From positions 1-53,636 of the forward strand of contig CASFYV010000027.1 in assembly GCA_949298985.1 (NCBI GenBank): DNA of 53,636 nucleotides, written 5' to 3'. This stretch comes from an uncultured bacterium (lineage in GTDB: Bacteria > Cyanobacteriota > Vampirovibrionia > Gastranaerophilales > Gastranaerophilaceae). The stretch's first letter is position 1; each line of letters starts with the position of its first letter. Below are positions 42,146-49,970 of the stretch, one piece after another. A program made the position numbers and the translations under genes. Below the pieces are notes generated by a model that ran no database searches, was not told the DNA's origin, and worked only from the letters and a program-made list of their open reading frames with translations.

Positions 42146-42325
42146 ACAAAATTTTATATACAAAAATATTATTGTATGGTATGATAATGACATAGTGGTA
42201 GAATAAAATTTTTGAAGATATATGCGATAGAAAAGATTATTAGAGTTTTATAATAGTTGTCGGGTAGGTTATATGTGCCCGAACGTCGTGTATATATAAA
42301 AAAATAGAAAAGGAAAAGGTGCAAA
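42146..42325 (+). promoter_or_regulatory. Leader region of rny with a small hairpin
   Basis: 180 bases between the nusA terminator and rny, likely holding the rny promoter (a TATGAT near 42179-42184 or TATAAT at 42249-42254; neither has a good -35). A hairpin CGGGTA...TGCCCG (about 42261-42281, one G-T pair) sits 45 bases before the ATG. No known riboswitch is recognised. Confidence 0.35.
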
Positions 42326-43846
42326 ATGGATCTTTTATTGACCGTTGCAATTATTGTGTTGGTTATACTTATTGCTGTTATTGTGGTACAAAGCATTAAG
42401 TATAAAAATTTAGTATCTCAAACAGAGAATGCAAAGAAAGATTTATTAGAAAAAGAAGCTATTATGCAAAAAGAAGCTCTTATAAAAGCAAAAGAGACAT
42501 TGCATAATGAGAGAGAACAGTTAAATGCTGATGAGAGAGAACGTAGACGAGAGTTTGCTGCGATAGAATCTAAGTTATCTAAAAGAGAAGATTTACTTGA
42601 AGATAAATTACAAGAGGTTTCTGATAAAGAATTAGAACTTGATAGAATGAAAGATCAGCTTATAGAAAAAGAGGATTTTTTAGCTGAGATTGTACAAAAG
42701 CAAACTGTTGAGTTAGAAAGAATTGCAGGAATGTCAGCAGAGGAAGCTAAAAAAATGCTTTTGGAACAATTAAAAAGTGATTTAGCTCAAGAAAAAATGC
42801 AGTTAATAAGAGAAAATGAAGCAAAAATCAGAGAAGATGCTTTAGAAAAATCTAAAGAGATTTTAACAACTACAATGCAACGTTGTATGATGGAGCAAGT
42901 TGTTGAATCTACTGTATCTGTTGTTTCTTTACCAAATGATGAGATGAAAGGTAGAATTATTGGTAGAGAGGGACGTAATATCAGAACTCTTGAAACTTTA
43001 ACAGGGGTAGATTTGATTATTGATGATACTCCGGAAGCAGTCGTTTTATCAGCTTTTGATCCTGTAAGAAGGGAAATTGCAAAAATTGCTTTAGAAAAAT
43101 TAATTCAAGATGGTAGAATTCACCCTGTAAGAATTGAAGAAACTGTAGAAAAATCAAGAGAAGAAGTTGAAAAGAAGATAATGAAAGAGGGTGAAAATGC
43201 TGCTCTTGATATGGGTATAATGGGACTTAGCAAAGAGCTTATAAAAAATTTAGGACGTTTGTATTATAGAACAAGTTACGGACAAAATGTATTAAAGCAT
43301 TCTTTAGAAGTTGGACATATTGCGGGCATGCTTGCTGCTGAATTAGGTGCTAATGTCTATGTAGCAAAACGTGCCGGGCTTCTTCATGATATAGGAAAGG
43401 CTGTTGATCAGACGCAAGAAGGTACTCATATTCAATTAGGTGTAGAACTAGCAACTCGTTATGGTGAAAAACCTGAAATTATTCATGCAATTGAAGCACA
43501 CCATGATGATGTCACTGCGAATACAATTGAGGCAGTTTTAGTTAAATTAGCAGATGCAATTTCAGCAGGACGTCCTGGGGCTAGACGTGATACTTTAGAG
43601 ATTTATATTAAACGTTTACAAAAAATTGAAGAAATTGTAAACGGATATGAAGGTATTAAACAATCTTTTGCTGTACAAGCCGGAAGAGAGGTTCGTGTTA
43701 TAGTTCAAGCTGAAATGTTTGATGATTTAGCTTCTCAAAAATTAGCAAGAGATATAGCTAAGAAGATTGAGGATGAATTAGATTATCCTGGACAAATAAA
43801 AGTTACTGTTGTAAGAGAGTTTAGAGTTACTGAAATAGCTAAATAA
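42326..43846 (+). CDS. rny: Ribonuclease Y
   Basis: Membrane-anchored endoribonuclease starting mRNA decay. The 506 residues hold an N-terminal membrane helix ('[20 protein letters not shown]'), a long coiled coil (about 25-195), a KH domain ('[20 protein letters not shown]') and an HD domain ('[20 protein letters not shown]', 'GLLHDIGK' with H354-D355). Length is typical. It follows rimP-nusA after a terminator, and YmdB, a known partner-linked gene, comes next. Confidence 0.97.
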   Translation: MDLLLTVAIIVLVILIAVIVVQSIKYKNLVSQTENAKKDLLEKEAIMQKEALIKAKETLHNEREQLNADERERRREFAAIESKLSKREDLLEDKLQEVSDKELELDRMKDQLIEKEDFLAEIVQKQTVELERIAGMSAEEAKKMLLEQLKSDLAQEKMQLIRENEAKIREDALEKSKEILTTTMQRCMMEQVVESTVSVVSLPNDEMKGRIIGREGRNIRTLETLTGVDLIIDDTPEAVVLSAFDPVRREIAKIALEKLIQDGRIHPVRIEETVEKSREEVEKKIMKEGENAALDMGIMGLSKELIKNLGRLYYRTSYGQNVLKHSLEVGHIAGMLAAELGANVYVAKRAGLLHDIGKAVDQTQEGTHIQLGVELATRYGEKPEIIHAIEAHHDDVTANTIEAVLVKLADAISAGRPGARRDTLEIYIKRLQKIEEIVNGYEGIKQSFAVQAGREVRVIVQAEMFDDLASQKLARDIAKKIEDELDYPGQIKVTVVREFRVTEIAK

Positions 43847-43851
43847 AAGGA

Positions 43852-43876
43852 GTGGGTAAAGTTAATTTACCCACTT
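43852..43876 (+). terminator. Hairpin between rny and ymdB, weak terminator
   Basis: GTGGGTAAA (43852-43860) pairs with TTTACCCAC (43866-43874), a 9-bp perfect stem. Only TTATATAT follows, not a clean T-run, so termination may be partial and ymdB partly read through from rny. Confidence 0.5.
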
Positions 43877-43887
43877 ATATATAATTT

Positions 43888-44736
43888 ATGGGCAATAATA
43901 CTGAGAATTTAAAAATATTATTTTTTGGAGATATTACTGGTAGACAAGGAAGGATTGCAGTAAAAAATTATCTTGCTAATTTAGATGAAGCTCCTGATTT
44001 TGTTATTGCGAATATTGAAAATGCTTCTCATGGTTTTGGCTTAACTAAAAAGAATTATGAAGACTTAGCTAATTCTGGGATTAATTGTTTTACATCTGGA
44101 AATCATATTTGGGATAAAAAAGATGTTTTTGAATATATTAATGATTCTAATAATCTTTTACGTCCGATAAATTATCCTGAAGGTACTGCCGGTACTGGAG
44201 TTCAAGTTTTTGATATCAAAGGCTACAAGTTAGCAGTTTTAAATATTTTAGGACGTGTTTTTATGCCTCCTATAGATTCTCCTTGGAAAGTTGTTACTGA
44301 TACGATTAATAATTTAATTGAAAATGGTATTGATTCTGTTTTTATAGATTTTCATGCAGAGGCTACGGCTGAAAAAATATGTTTTGCTAAATATTTAGCA
44401 AAAACTTTTAATAATGAAGATAGATCTATAATAAAAGTTTTTTGTGGAACACATACTCATGTTCAGACAGCAGATGAGCAAATTTATGATGGTATGGCTT
44501 ATATTACTGATGTAGGTTTTTGCGGCACTTATGATAGTGTAATTGGTATGGAGTTTGCGACTTCTTTTAAACGTTTATCTACTAGTTTACCTGAAAGATA
44601 TGAAATTGCAGAAAGTTCAATTGCTCAAATTAATGGTGTTGAGGTTTTAATTGATAAAACAAGAGCAACACATATAAAAAGAATTAATGTTGTAGTAGAT
44701 AATAATGAAAGTGGGGTAAAAGATGTTTCTGCTTGA
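43888..44736 (+). CDS. ymdB: YmdB-family metallophosphoesterase (TIGR00282)
   Basis: Phosphodiesterase (2',3'-cAMP class in Bacillus subtilis), linked to RNase Y. The 282 residues show 'ILFFGDITGRQGR' (D15), 'VIANIENASHGFGLTKKNYE', 'FTSGNHIWDKKD', 'IDFHAEATAEK' and 'VFCGTHTHVQTADEQI', the full metal set. Standard gene order after rny. No clear Shine-Dalgarno; a TATAAT at 43880-43885 is too near the ATG to give a full start codon, so the hairpin-separated read-through from rny is the more likely source. Confidence 0.93.
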   Translation: MGNNTENLKILFFGDITGRQGRIAVKNYLANLDEAPDFVIANIENASHGFGLTKKNYEDLANSGINCFTSGNHIWDKKDVFEYINDSNNLLRPINYPEGTAGTGVQVFDIKGYKLAVLNILGRVFMPPIDSPWKVVTDTINNLIENGIDSVFIDFHAEATAEKICFAKYLAKTFNNEDRSIIKVFCGTHTHVQTADEQIYDGMAYITDVGFCGTYDSVIGMEFATSFKRLSTSLPERYEIAESSIAQINGVEVLIDKTRATHIKRINVVVDNNESGVKDVSA

Positions 44737-44777
44737 TTTAAAACAGAATATGTTTTCCTTAGATTGTGAGGTGTGTT

Positions 44778-45632
44778 GTGAAGAGTGATTTTCACATACA
44801 TACTTATTTTTCAGATGGAGTTTTCTCTCCTGAAAAAATTGTTGATTTAGCTTTAGATGCGGGTTTACAAGTTATTTCTTTGACTGATCATGATAATGTT
44901 TTATCATACGATGTTGCTATGAATTATTTAAAAACAAAAGAAGTTGATTTTAAAATAATTCCAGGTATTGAAGTAAATACTTTATATAAAGACTATGAAG
45001 TTCATATTTTAGGATATTTTCCAGATGTTACTAAGAGTGATTTTAAATCTTTATTAAAAACGCAACAAAATGCTCGTGTGAAGCAAACAAAAGAAATTTT
45101 ACATTTATTAGCTAAAAAAGAAGGTATTAAGATCGCCTATGAAGATGTAAAAAATATGGTTGCAGAAGGTGGAAGTATTGGTAGACCTCATATTGCTAAA
45201 GCAATAACTAATGCCGGTGGAACAAGTAATGTTATGGAGGCATATAGTAAATATATTCATAGAGCTTCTCCAGTTTATGTAGAAAGAAAAACTGTTTCCC
45301 CTTTTGATGCTGTTGAAGTTATTTATGATTCAGGAGGTATTCCGGTAATCGCTCACCCATATGATATTGATATAGCTGAAAAATTAATTAAAGACTTGAT
45401 GAATTGTGGTTTGAGAGGTATTGAAGCTTATCATAGAAAGCATTCTCCTGCAATTGTCGAGTATTTTTCATCTATGGCTGAAAGCTTAGGGTTAATAGTT
45501 ACAGGAGGGTCAGATTTTCATGCTCCTAATATTATGAATGGACAGATAATTTTAGGTAAAAATTTTGTACCTGAATGGATTTATGATTCTTTGATTAATG
45601 AAAAGAAAAATTTAGATCTTGCTAGAGGTTAG
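44778..45632 (+). CDS. PHP-domain phosphoesterase (RNase AM / nucleoside-3',5'-bisphosphate phosphatase-like)
   Basis: About 284 residues. 'DFHIHTYFSDGVFSPEKIVD', 'SLTDHDNV', 'PGIEVNTLYKDYEVHILGYF', 'SIGRPHIAKAI', 'PVIAHPYD' and 'GGSDFHAPN' give all PHP metal ligands. Related proteins (E. coli YciV/RNase AM) act on short RNA 5' ends or 3',5'-bisphosphates, fitting a run of RNA-decay genes here. Start GTG 44778 is preferred (GAGGTG upstream); another in-frame GTG is at 44766. Confidence 0.87.
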   Translation: MKSDFHIHTYFSDGVFSPEKIVDLALDAGLQVISLTDHDNVLSYDVAMNYLKTKEVDFKIIPGIEVNTLYKDYEVHILGYFPDVTKSDFKSLLKTQQNARVKQTKEILHLLAKKEGIKIAYEDVKNMVAEGGSIGRPHIAKAITNAGGTSNVMEAYSKYIHRASPVYVERKTVSPFDAVEVIYDSGGIPVIAHPYDIDIAEKLIKDLMNCGLRGIEAYHRKHSPAIVEYFSSMAESLGLIVTGGSDFHAPNIMNGQIILGKNFVPEWIYDSLINEKKNLDLARG

Positions 45633-45635
45633 TTT

Positions 45636-46214
45636 ATGAAAAAGGCTTTTACAATCGTTGAAGTTTCTATTTTATTTGTAATTTTTTTAATTGTAGCTTT
45701 TTTGGTGGCTCCAATGTCTTTGAATGATTCAAGACAAGTTAAGTATGCTGCTATCTGGCGGAATATTCAAGCAGAATATTCTAATGTTTTTTATACAGTA
45801 TTTGCGGATTCTATTTCTAATGATAGCGAAGTAAAAAACAAATTGATCTCAATTATTAATACTGAACTTGTAGATGATTTAAAGCCATATAAGGTACTTT
45901 ATTTAAATGGAACTTTTCCGAGTAAAACATATCAATTTGATAAATACAAATTAACTGCTCAAAATGCAGTATTATCGGTTAAATTTTTTGAAAAACCTCA
46001 GGATAATTTAATTGGTATTCTTATGTATGATGTAAATGGCAAATCTTCTCCTAATATTTGGGGTAAAGATGTTTTTGGTTATAATATATATTCAGACAGA
46101 TTTGAACCATTTTGTAAAGAAAAACCTGTTAATATTCAAAATCAAGATTGTTCAAAAGATGGTACTGGGTTATGTTGTTCAAATTTCTATTTAATTGGAG
46201 GTAGTTTTGATTAA
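45636..46214 (+). CDS. Type IV pilin-like / pseudopilin protein
   Basis: 192 residues. 'MKKAFTIVEVSILFVIFLIV' is a prepilin start: short basic leader, cleavage before F5 (Ala at -1 rather than the usual Gly), Glu at mature position 5 and a hydrophobic helix to about residue 27. The globular part has a late Cys cluster ('FCKEKP', 'DCSKDGTGLCC') likely disulphide-bonded. A prepilin peptidase must be elsewhere. It starts three bases after the PHP gene and overlaps the LOG gene by eight bases. Confidence 0.8.
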   Translation: MKKAFTIVEVSILFVIFLIVAFLVAPMSLNDSRQVKYAAIWRNIQAEYSNVFYTVFADSISNDSEVKNKLISIINTELVDDLKPYKVLYLNGTFPSKTYQFDKYKLTAQNAVLSVKFFEKPQDNLIGILMYDVNGKSSPNIWGKDVFGYNIYSDRFEPFCKEKPVNIQNQDCSKDGTGLCCSNFYLIGGSFD

Positions 46215-46785
46215 GAATATTTGTGTTTTTGCATCGTCTTCTAATAATTTGAATATAAAATTTTACAACGATGCAAAAATTTTAGGACAATTAATTGGGC
46301 AAGCTGGTATGAATATTGTTTATGGCGGTAGTCGTTTGGGAATGATGTATGCTTGTGCAAAAGCTGTTAAAGATAATGGCGGAAAAATTTTTGGAGTAAT
46401 GCCGCAAAGACTTTGTGATTATGGTGTTGCTAATCCAGATGATTGTGATGAATTTTTTCTTACTGAAGGTATGAGAGAGAGAAAAGCTAAAATGGATCAG
46501 ATTTCTGATGCTGTTGTTGCTATACCGGGGGGCTTCGGTACTTTAGAAGAAATTTCTGAAATGATTGTTCAAAAACAACTCGGATATAATAATAAACCAA
46601 TTGTTTTACTTAATACTGATGGTTTTTACAATAGTTTAATAGCGTTTTTTGATACTATTATAGAGAAGAATTTTGCTAAAGGTTCTGCTCGTGATTTATA
46701 TTTTATTGCAAATAATCCTAGTGAAGTTATTGACTATCTTTTAAGTTATAATCCTTTAAATGTGAAATTTGCAAGTAAATTTTAG
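46207..46785 (+). CDS. LOG-family protein (cytokinin riboside monophosphate phosphoribohydrolase type)
   Basis: About 192 residues. The Rossmann-type LOG motifs are 'NICVFASSS', 'IVYGGSRLGMMYACAKAVKD', 'GMRERKAKM' (usual 'M.ERK..M') and 'IPGGFGTLEEISEMIVQKQL' (PGGxGTxxE). LOG enzymes release the base from nucleoside 5'-monophosphates. TTG 46207 is preferred as start (GGAGG five bases before), overlapping the pilin gene's end; an earlier TTG exists at 46195. It converges on the LuxR gene with a 4-base overlap. Confidence 0.9.
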   Translation: MIKNICVFASSSNNLNIKFYNDAKILGQLIGQAGMNIVYGGSRLGMMYACAKAVKDNGGKIFGVMPQRLCDYGVANPDDCDEFFLTEGMRERKAKMDQISDAVVAIPGGFGTLEEISEMIVQKQLGYNNKPIVLLNTDGFYNSLIAFFDTIIEKNFAKGSARDLYFIANNPSEVIDYLLSYNPLNVKFASKF

Positions 46786-47009
46786 TCTTCAACTTTAATT
46801 AAATTATTCTTTATTGCACATACACAAGCCTGTACTTTATTGTGTACTTTTAGTTTTGTGTAAATGCTTTCAAGATGTGATTTTATAGTGTGAACTGAAA
46901 TAAAAAGTCTTTGAGCAATTTCATTATTACTTAATCCTAACGCCAATAGATATAAAACTTCTCTTTCTTTTGTTGTGAGTTTTATTATTGTCTTATTATC
47001 ATTTATCAT
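46782..47009 (-). CDS. Stand-alone LuxR-type HTH protein
   Basis: 75 residues consisting of only a GerE/LuxR DNA-binding domain: 'LTTKEREVLYLLALGLSNNE' and 'IAQRLFISVHTIKSHLESIY', then 'TKLKVHNKVQACVCAI'. No receiver or sensor domain is attached. Single-domain LuxR proteins (GerE-like) regulate by dimerisation alone. A TATCAT lies six bases before the ATG, consistent with the leaderless pattern, with no Shine-Dalgarno. Target unknown. Confidence 0.85.
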   Translation of the reverse strand: MINDNKTIIKLTTKEREVLYLLALGLSNNEIAQRLFISVHTIKSHLESIYTKLKVHNKVQACVCAIKNNLIKVED

Positions 47010-47071
47010 AATTATATGATAATATAATGTTTTTATTTTAAATTAATGTATTTTCCAAACGTAAAAATATT

Positions 47072-47725
47072 TTATGTGTTAAAAATTCTATCCCCAGCAT
47101 CACCCATACCAGGTACTATGTAGCCCTTATCATTTAAATGATTGTCAATTGCTGCTACTATTATTGTTACATTTGGAAAACGATTAAAAATATTTTCTAT
47201 TCCACAAGGAGCTGATATCATACAAACACAACAGATATTTGTTTCTGGTATACCCTTATCAACATACAATTGTATAGCTTCAGCAAGGGAGTTCCCAGTT
47301 GCTAGCATTGGATCGGTTATATATACGTAATATTTTTCCGGATTATCTACCGGCATTGGTACTTTATTGTAATACCAAACAGGTTTCAATGTTTTTTCAT
47401 CTCTATACATGCCAATATGTCTTATTGTCGCTTGGGGTAATATATCTACCGCTTCATCTGTGAAAATTAAACCTGCTCTTAGTATAGGTGAAATTATAAT
47501 TGTTATATCAGGATTAATTGTTTGAGTTGTAAATTTTGCGACTGGTGTCTCAATTTCAATTTCTTTTTGTGGTAAATTTTTAGTTGCTTCATATAACAAT
47601 ATTCTTGTTAGTTTTCTTGCTGCTAAACGAACTCCTTCAGTATCAGTTTTTTTATTTCTCATTGTACATAAGCTTTGATTGACTATGGGATTTGAGATTA
47701 TTTTTAAATTATTGTTATTTATCAT
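47072..47725 (-). CDS. upp: Uracil phosphoribosyltransferase
   Basis: Salvages uracil with PRPP to UMP. About 217 residues from ATG 47725: 'LKIISNPIVNQSLCTMRNKK', 'AGLIFTDEAVDILPQATIRH', 'IGMYRDEKTLKPVWYYNKVP' and the PRPP loop 'YVYITDPMLATGNSLAEAIQ' match UPRTase (usually 'DPMLATGGS'; here 'GNS'). An upstream in-frame ATG at 47779 lies inside the preceding gene; GAGGT eight bases before 47725 decides the start. It overlaps the end of the MCE gene by 11 bases. Confidence 0.94.
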   Translation of the reverse strand: MINNNNLKIISNPIVNQSLCTMRNKKTDTEGVRLAARKLTRILLYEATKNLPQKEIEIETPVAKFTTQTINPDITIIISPILRAGLIFTDEAVDILPQATIRHIGMYRDEKTLKPVWYYNKVPMPVDNPEKYYVYITDPMLATGNSLAEAIQLYVDKGIPETNICCVCMISAPCGIENIFNRFPNVTIIVAAIDNHLNDKGYIVPGMGDAGDRIFNT

Positions 47726-48362
47726 TTTTATGTACCTCATATAGTTTTGTTTGTATTTGTTCTGCTTTTTCGTTTGCATTATTAACCATATTATCAGTAT
47801 ATTCTATAAAATCTTCTATGTTTCCGGTTGTATTAATAGGAAGATCTATTGTTTTTAATTTTGTGCTAAAAGATGAAGATGCATATATTATAGAACCAAG
47901 TTTATCAAACATTTCATTCAACAAGCCTAATGCATCATGTAATCTCTTTGGTGCTGATACTGATAAAATTGGGGTATTTTTATCTATATACATATTTTGA
48001 TTAGGAAGGTATAATTCTAAAGATTTTGAACCGGCCATTCCACTAAATTCTACTGTAGCAACAGTTCCTTGGGGTAAATCTAAATTTTTATCTGTTAAGG
48101 TAAATTTTACGTAAACTTCTGTATTTGTGGGTTGAATTGTTGTTACATTACCAATTTCAATCCCCATCATTCTGACAGGAGAGCCGACTATTAAACCATC
48201 AACATCTGGCATAAAAATATTATAGTCATTTTCTAATTTTTGATTATGAATATTACAGAGTGTTGTTACAAAAACAATAATAAATAATATTATTAACCAA
48301 AATAATAATTCAATTTTATGAGTTATATAAAATATATCAGATTTTTCGTTTTGCTCACTCAT
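47715..48362 (-). CDS. MCE/MlaD-family envelope protein
   Basis: About 215 residues from ATG 48362. A membrane helix ('ELLFWLIILFIIVFVTTLCN') is followed by one MCE domain: 'MPDVDGLIVGSPVRMMGIEI' and 'GNVTTI', 'VKFTLTDKNLDLPQGTVATV', 'EFSGMAGSKSLELYLP'. MCE proteins bind phospholipid and form hexamers in envelope lipid transport. No MlaE/MlaF-like ABC genes are in the window. The C-terminus is a helical tail. The promoter -35/-10 is strong and the -10 ends seven bases before the ATG; there is no Shine-Dalgarno. Confidence 0.87.
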   Translation of the reverse strand: MSEQNEKSDIFYITHKIELLFWLIILFIIVFVTTLCNIHNQKLENDYNIFMPDVDGLIVGSPVRMMGIEIGNVTTIQPTNTEVYVKFTLTDKNLDLPQGTVATVEFSGMAGSKSLELYLPNQNMYIDKNTPILSVSAPKRLHDALGLLNEMFDKLGSIIYASSSFSTKLKTIDLPINTTGNIEDFIEYTDNMVNNANEKAEQIQTKLYEVHKNDK

Positions 48363-48369
48363 AACAAAA

Positions 48370-48398
48370 ATTATATTAAAATTTTTGTTATAATACAA
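48370..48398 (-). promoter_or_regulatory. Promoter of the MCE gene, leaderless layout
   Basis: On the minus strand TTGTAT (48398-48393), 17 bases, TATAAT (48375-48370), seven bases, ATG at 48362. Close to consensus; no Shine-Dalgarno between. Confidence 0.7.
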
Positions 48399-48403
48399 GT
48401 TTT

Positions 48404-48961
48404 TTATTCTATTCGGGCTTTTATTGCTCCCCAAGCTCTTATAAATCCTTTTTCATACATTAATAAGTAATACCCACCCTCTTTTATATATTCTATAGTT
48501 GCATCCATATATTCATATTCTTTGGGTGGTGTTGCTCCTGTTTTAGCGTATTTTGTATCTATTATAGCCTGTAGTTTTTCTTTTTTTTGTAGTTTTTTTT
48601 GTTCTTTTTTTTCTTCTTTTGTTAATTTTTTTGTATTTTTGTAGTATTTTTTTAATTCTTTTTTATTTTCAGAAATTTTGAATACTGGTATTACAGCTAT
48701 TAGATTTTTTGATTCAATTAAATATAGAAATTCTTTATCATTAGAAAGGGCTAGTTGGTAATGTCCAGGTTTTATAAAATTTCCGTTATAATCTGTTATA
48801 TTGTCAACAATTGATAATATAGGTTGTTCATCTGTAGGGATAGAGTATCTGTAAATTGTTTTTTGATGAACTGTTGTCCCAGATGGGATTACCGGATATG
48901 GAGCTGCTGGTGCTAAATAATCAATATCTCTTAAAGCGGGTGTTATTAAACCATCTATCAT
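48404..48961 (-). CDS. Hypothetical protein coupled to rnpA
   Basis: 185 residues, unnamed, no signal peptide. A Pro/Ala-rich start ('YLAPAAPYPVIPSGTTVHQK'), a beta-rich first half, a strongly basic middle ('KKLTKEEKKEQKKLQKKEKL') and a short C-terminal beta part. Its ATG overlaps the rnpA stop (ATGA), so the two are co-translated. In most bacteria yidD or yidC follow rnpA; this is neither. Confidence 0.6.
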   Translation of the reverse strand: MIDGLITPALRDIDYLAPAAPYPVIPSGTTVHQKTIYRYSIPTDEQPILSIVDNITDYNGNFIKPGHYQLALSNDKEFLYLIESKNLIAVIPVFKISENKKELKKYYKNTKKLTKEEKKEQKKLQKKEKLQAIIDTKYAKTGATPPKEYEYMDATIEYIKEGGYYLLMYEKGFIRAWGAIKARIE

Positions 48962-49302
48962 ATTTTTTCAACCAATATTTCTATAGTTTTTTTTATATAT
49001 TGAAAATTTTTTTCTAATAATTTTGAAGATGCTACAAAGATTATTGAAATATATTTTGTATTAATTTTATTTTCTTTAATTAATTGTCTATAAGCTTCTC
49101 GCATTAATCGTTTTATGCGATTCCTTTTTACTGCTCGCTTATGAATTTTTTTACTTACTACAAAGCCGACTTTTGTTGGGTTTAAATTGTCTTTTTGTTT
49201 ACCACAAAAAATCGTGATTCCACCATGGTAGTATGTATTATTAATTCTGTATGTAGCATTAAATGCTGTTCTTTTTTTTAATCTATATTCTTTGGGTAAC
49301 AT
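48958..49302 (-). CDS. rnpA: Ribonuclease P protein component
   Basis: Protein subunit of RNase P, which trims tRNA 5' ends. The 114 residues show 'LPKEYRLKKRTAFNATYRIN', 'KVGFVVSKKIHKRAVKRNRI' and the RNR box 'KRNRIKRLMREAYRQLI'. rpmH does not precede it (the next gene upstream is a divergent hypothetical), so it is outside the usual rpmH-rnpA-yidD-yidC cluster. The promoter's -10 ends six bases from the ATG and there is no Shine-Dalgarno. Confidence 0.95.
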   Translation of the reverse strand: MLPKEYRLKKRTAFNATYRINNTYYHGGITIFCGKQKDNLNPTKVGFVVSKKIHKRAVKRNRIKRLMREAYRQLIKENKINTKYISIIFVASSKLLEKNFQYIKKTIEILVEKI

Positions 49303-49308
49303 AATTAA

Positions 49309-49337
49309 ATAATACTCTTTTTGTAAATATTTGTAAA
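49309..49337 (-). promoter_or_regulatory. Promoter of rnpA, leaderless layout
   Basis: On the minus strand TTTACA (49337-49332), 17 bases, TATTAT (49314-49309), six bases, ATG at 49302. Predicted transcription start is the A of the start codon. Confidence 0.7.
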
Positions 49338-49401
49338 GTTTTTACTACTTTTATTAAAGATTTTAGTTAAGGTGTCGTAAATAATTTTGTAAGGAGTTTT
49401 T

Positions 49402-49965
49402 ATGTCAGAAGATTTTAATGTTCAAAAAAATAGTATAAATAATTCTACTTCTCAAGAGAATACTTCTAGTGATAAGAAAATTATTGATGAAGCTAATTAT
49501 AGAATTAGAGCTCCAAAAGAAAGTGGACCTACGGTGATTGGTCGAGGAGGAGATCCATTATTTAGAAGAATTAATGCTACTAAAGAGCAATTATTAGAGT
49601 TAATGGAAGAAACTCAAACTGTACAAGACTGGGTTCAAAGAGAAACTTCTAATAATGTGGCAATAAGTTGTTTAAATAGTCAAAATCTAACAGATATTTA
49701 TTATCAAATTAAAGATGGTTTCGGTGAGTACGGCAAAATATCTTTGATGGGGTTTAAAACTCCTTCTGGTGTAGAAATACCAAGGTTAAAGATTTATGAC
49801 GTTGATGGGGAAGTTATTGAAGTTTTAACTGGGCCTTTAGCAATTGATGAGTTAAATAAAAGAGCAATAGCTTATAAACAAATTCAAAATAATTATGAAA
49901 AAGTATCTGTTAATCTGGATGAAGATAATGTCATAGATATTCCTATTGATGAATATACTAGTTAA
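49402..49965 (+). CDS. Hypothetical protein
   Basis: 187 residues, unnamed. A Ser/Asn-rich disordered start (1-35), then 'RAPKESGPTVIGRGGDPLFR', a helix ('ATKEQLLELMEETQTVQDWV') and a beta-rich region ('YGKISLMGFKTPSGVEIPRL'). An acidic tail ends 'VNLDEDNVIDIPIDEYTS'. No signal peptide or membrane helix. AAGGAG lies seven bases before the ATG. Divergent from rnpA and convergent (5-base gap) with the zinc-ribbon ATPase. Confidence 0.6.
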   Translation: MSEDFNVQKNSINNSTSQENTSSDKKIIDEANYRIRAPKESGPTVIGRGGDPLFRRINATKEQLLELMEETQTVQDWVQRETSNNVAISCLNSQNLTDIYYQIKDGFGEYGKISLMGFKTPSGVEIPRLKIYDVDGEVIEVLTGPLAIDELNKRAIAYKQIQNNYEKVSVNLDEDNVIDIPIDEYTS

Positions 49966-49970
49966 ATTTA

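Noticed and set aside
43880..43885. TATAAT two bases before ymdB as leaderless promoter
   Set aside because: Spacing too short for a start at or before the ATG.
49303..49401. rpmH upstream of rnpA
   Set aside because: The 99 bases between rnpA and the divergent gene hold no open frame with an L34-like sequence.
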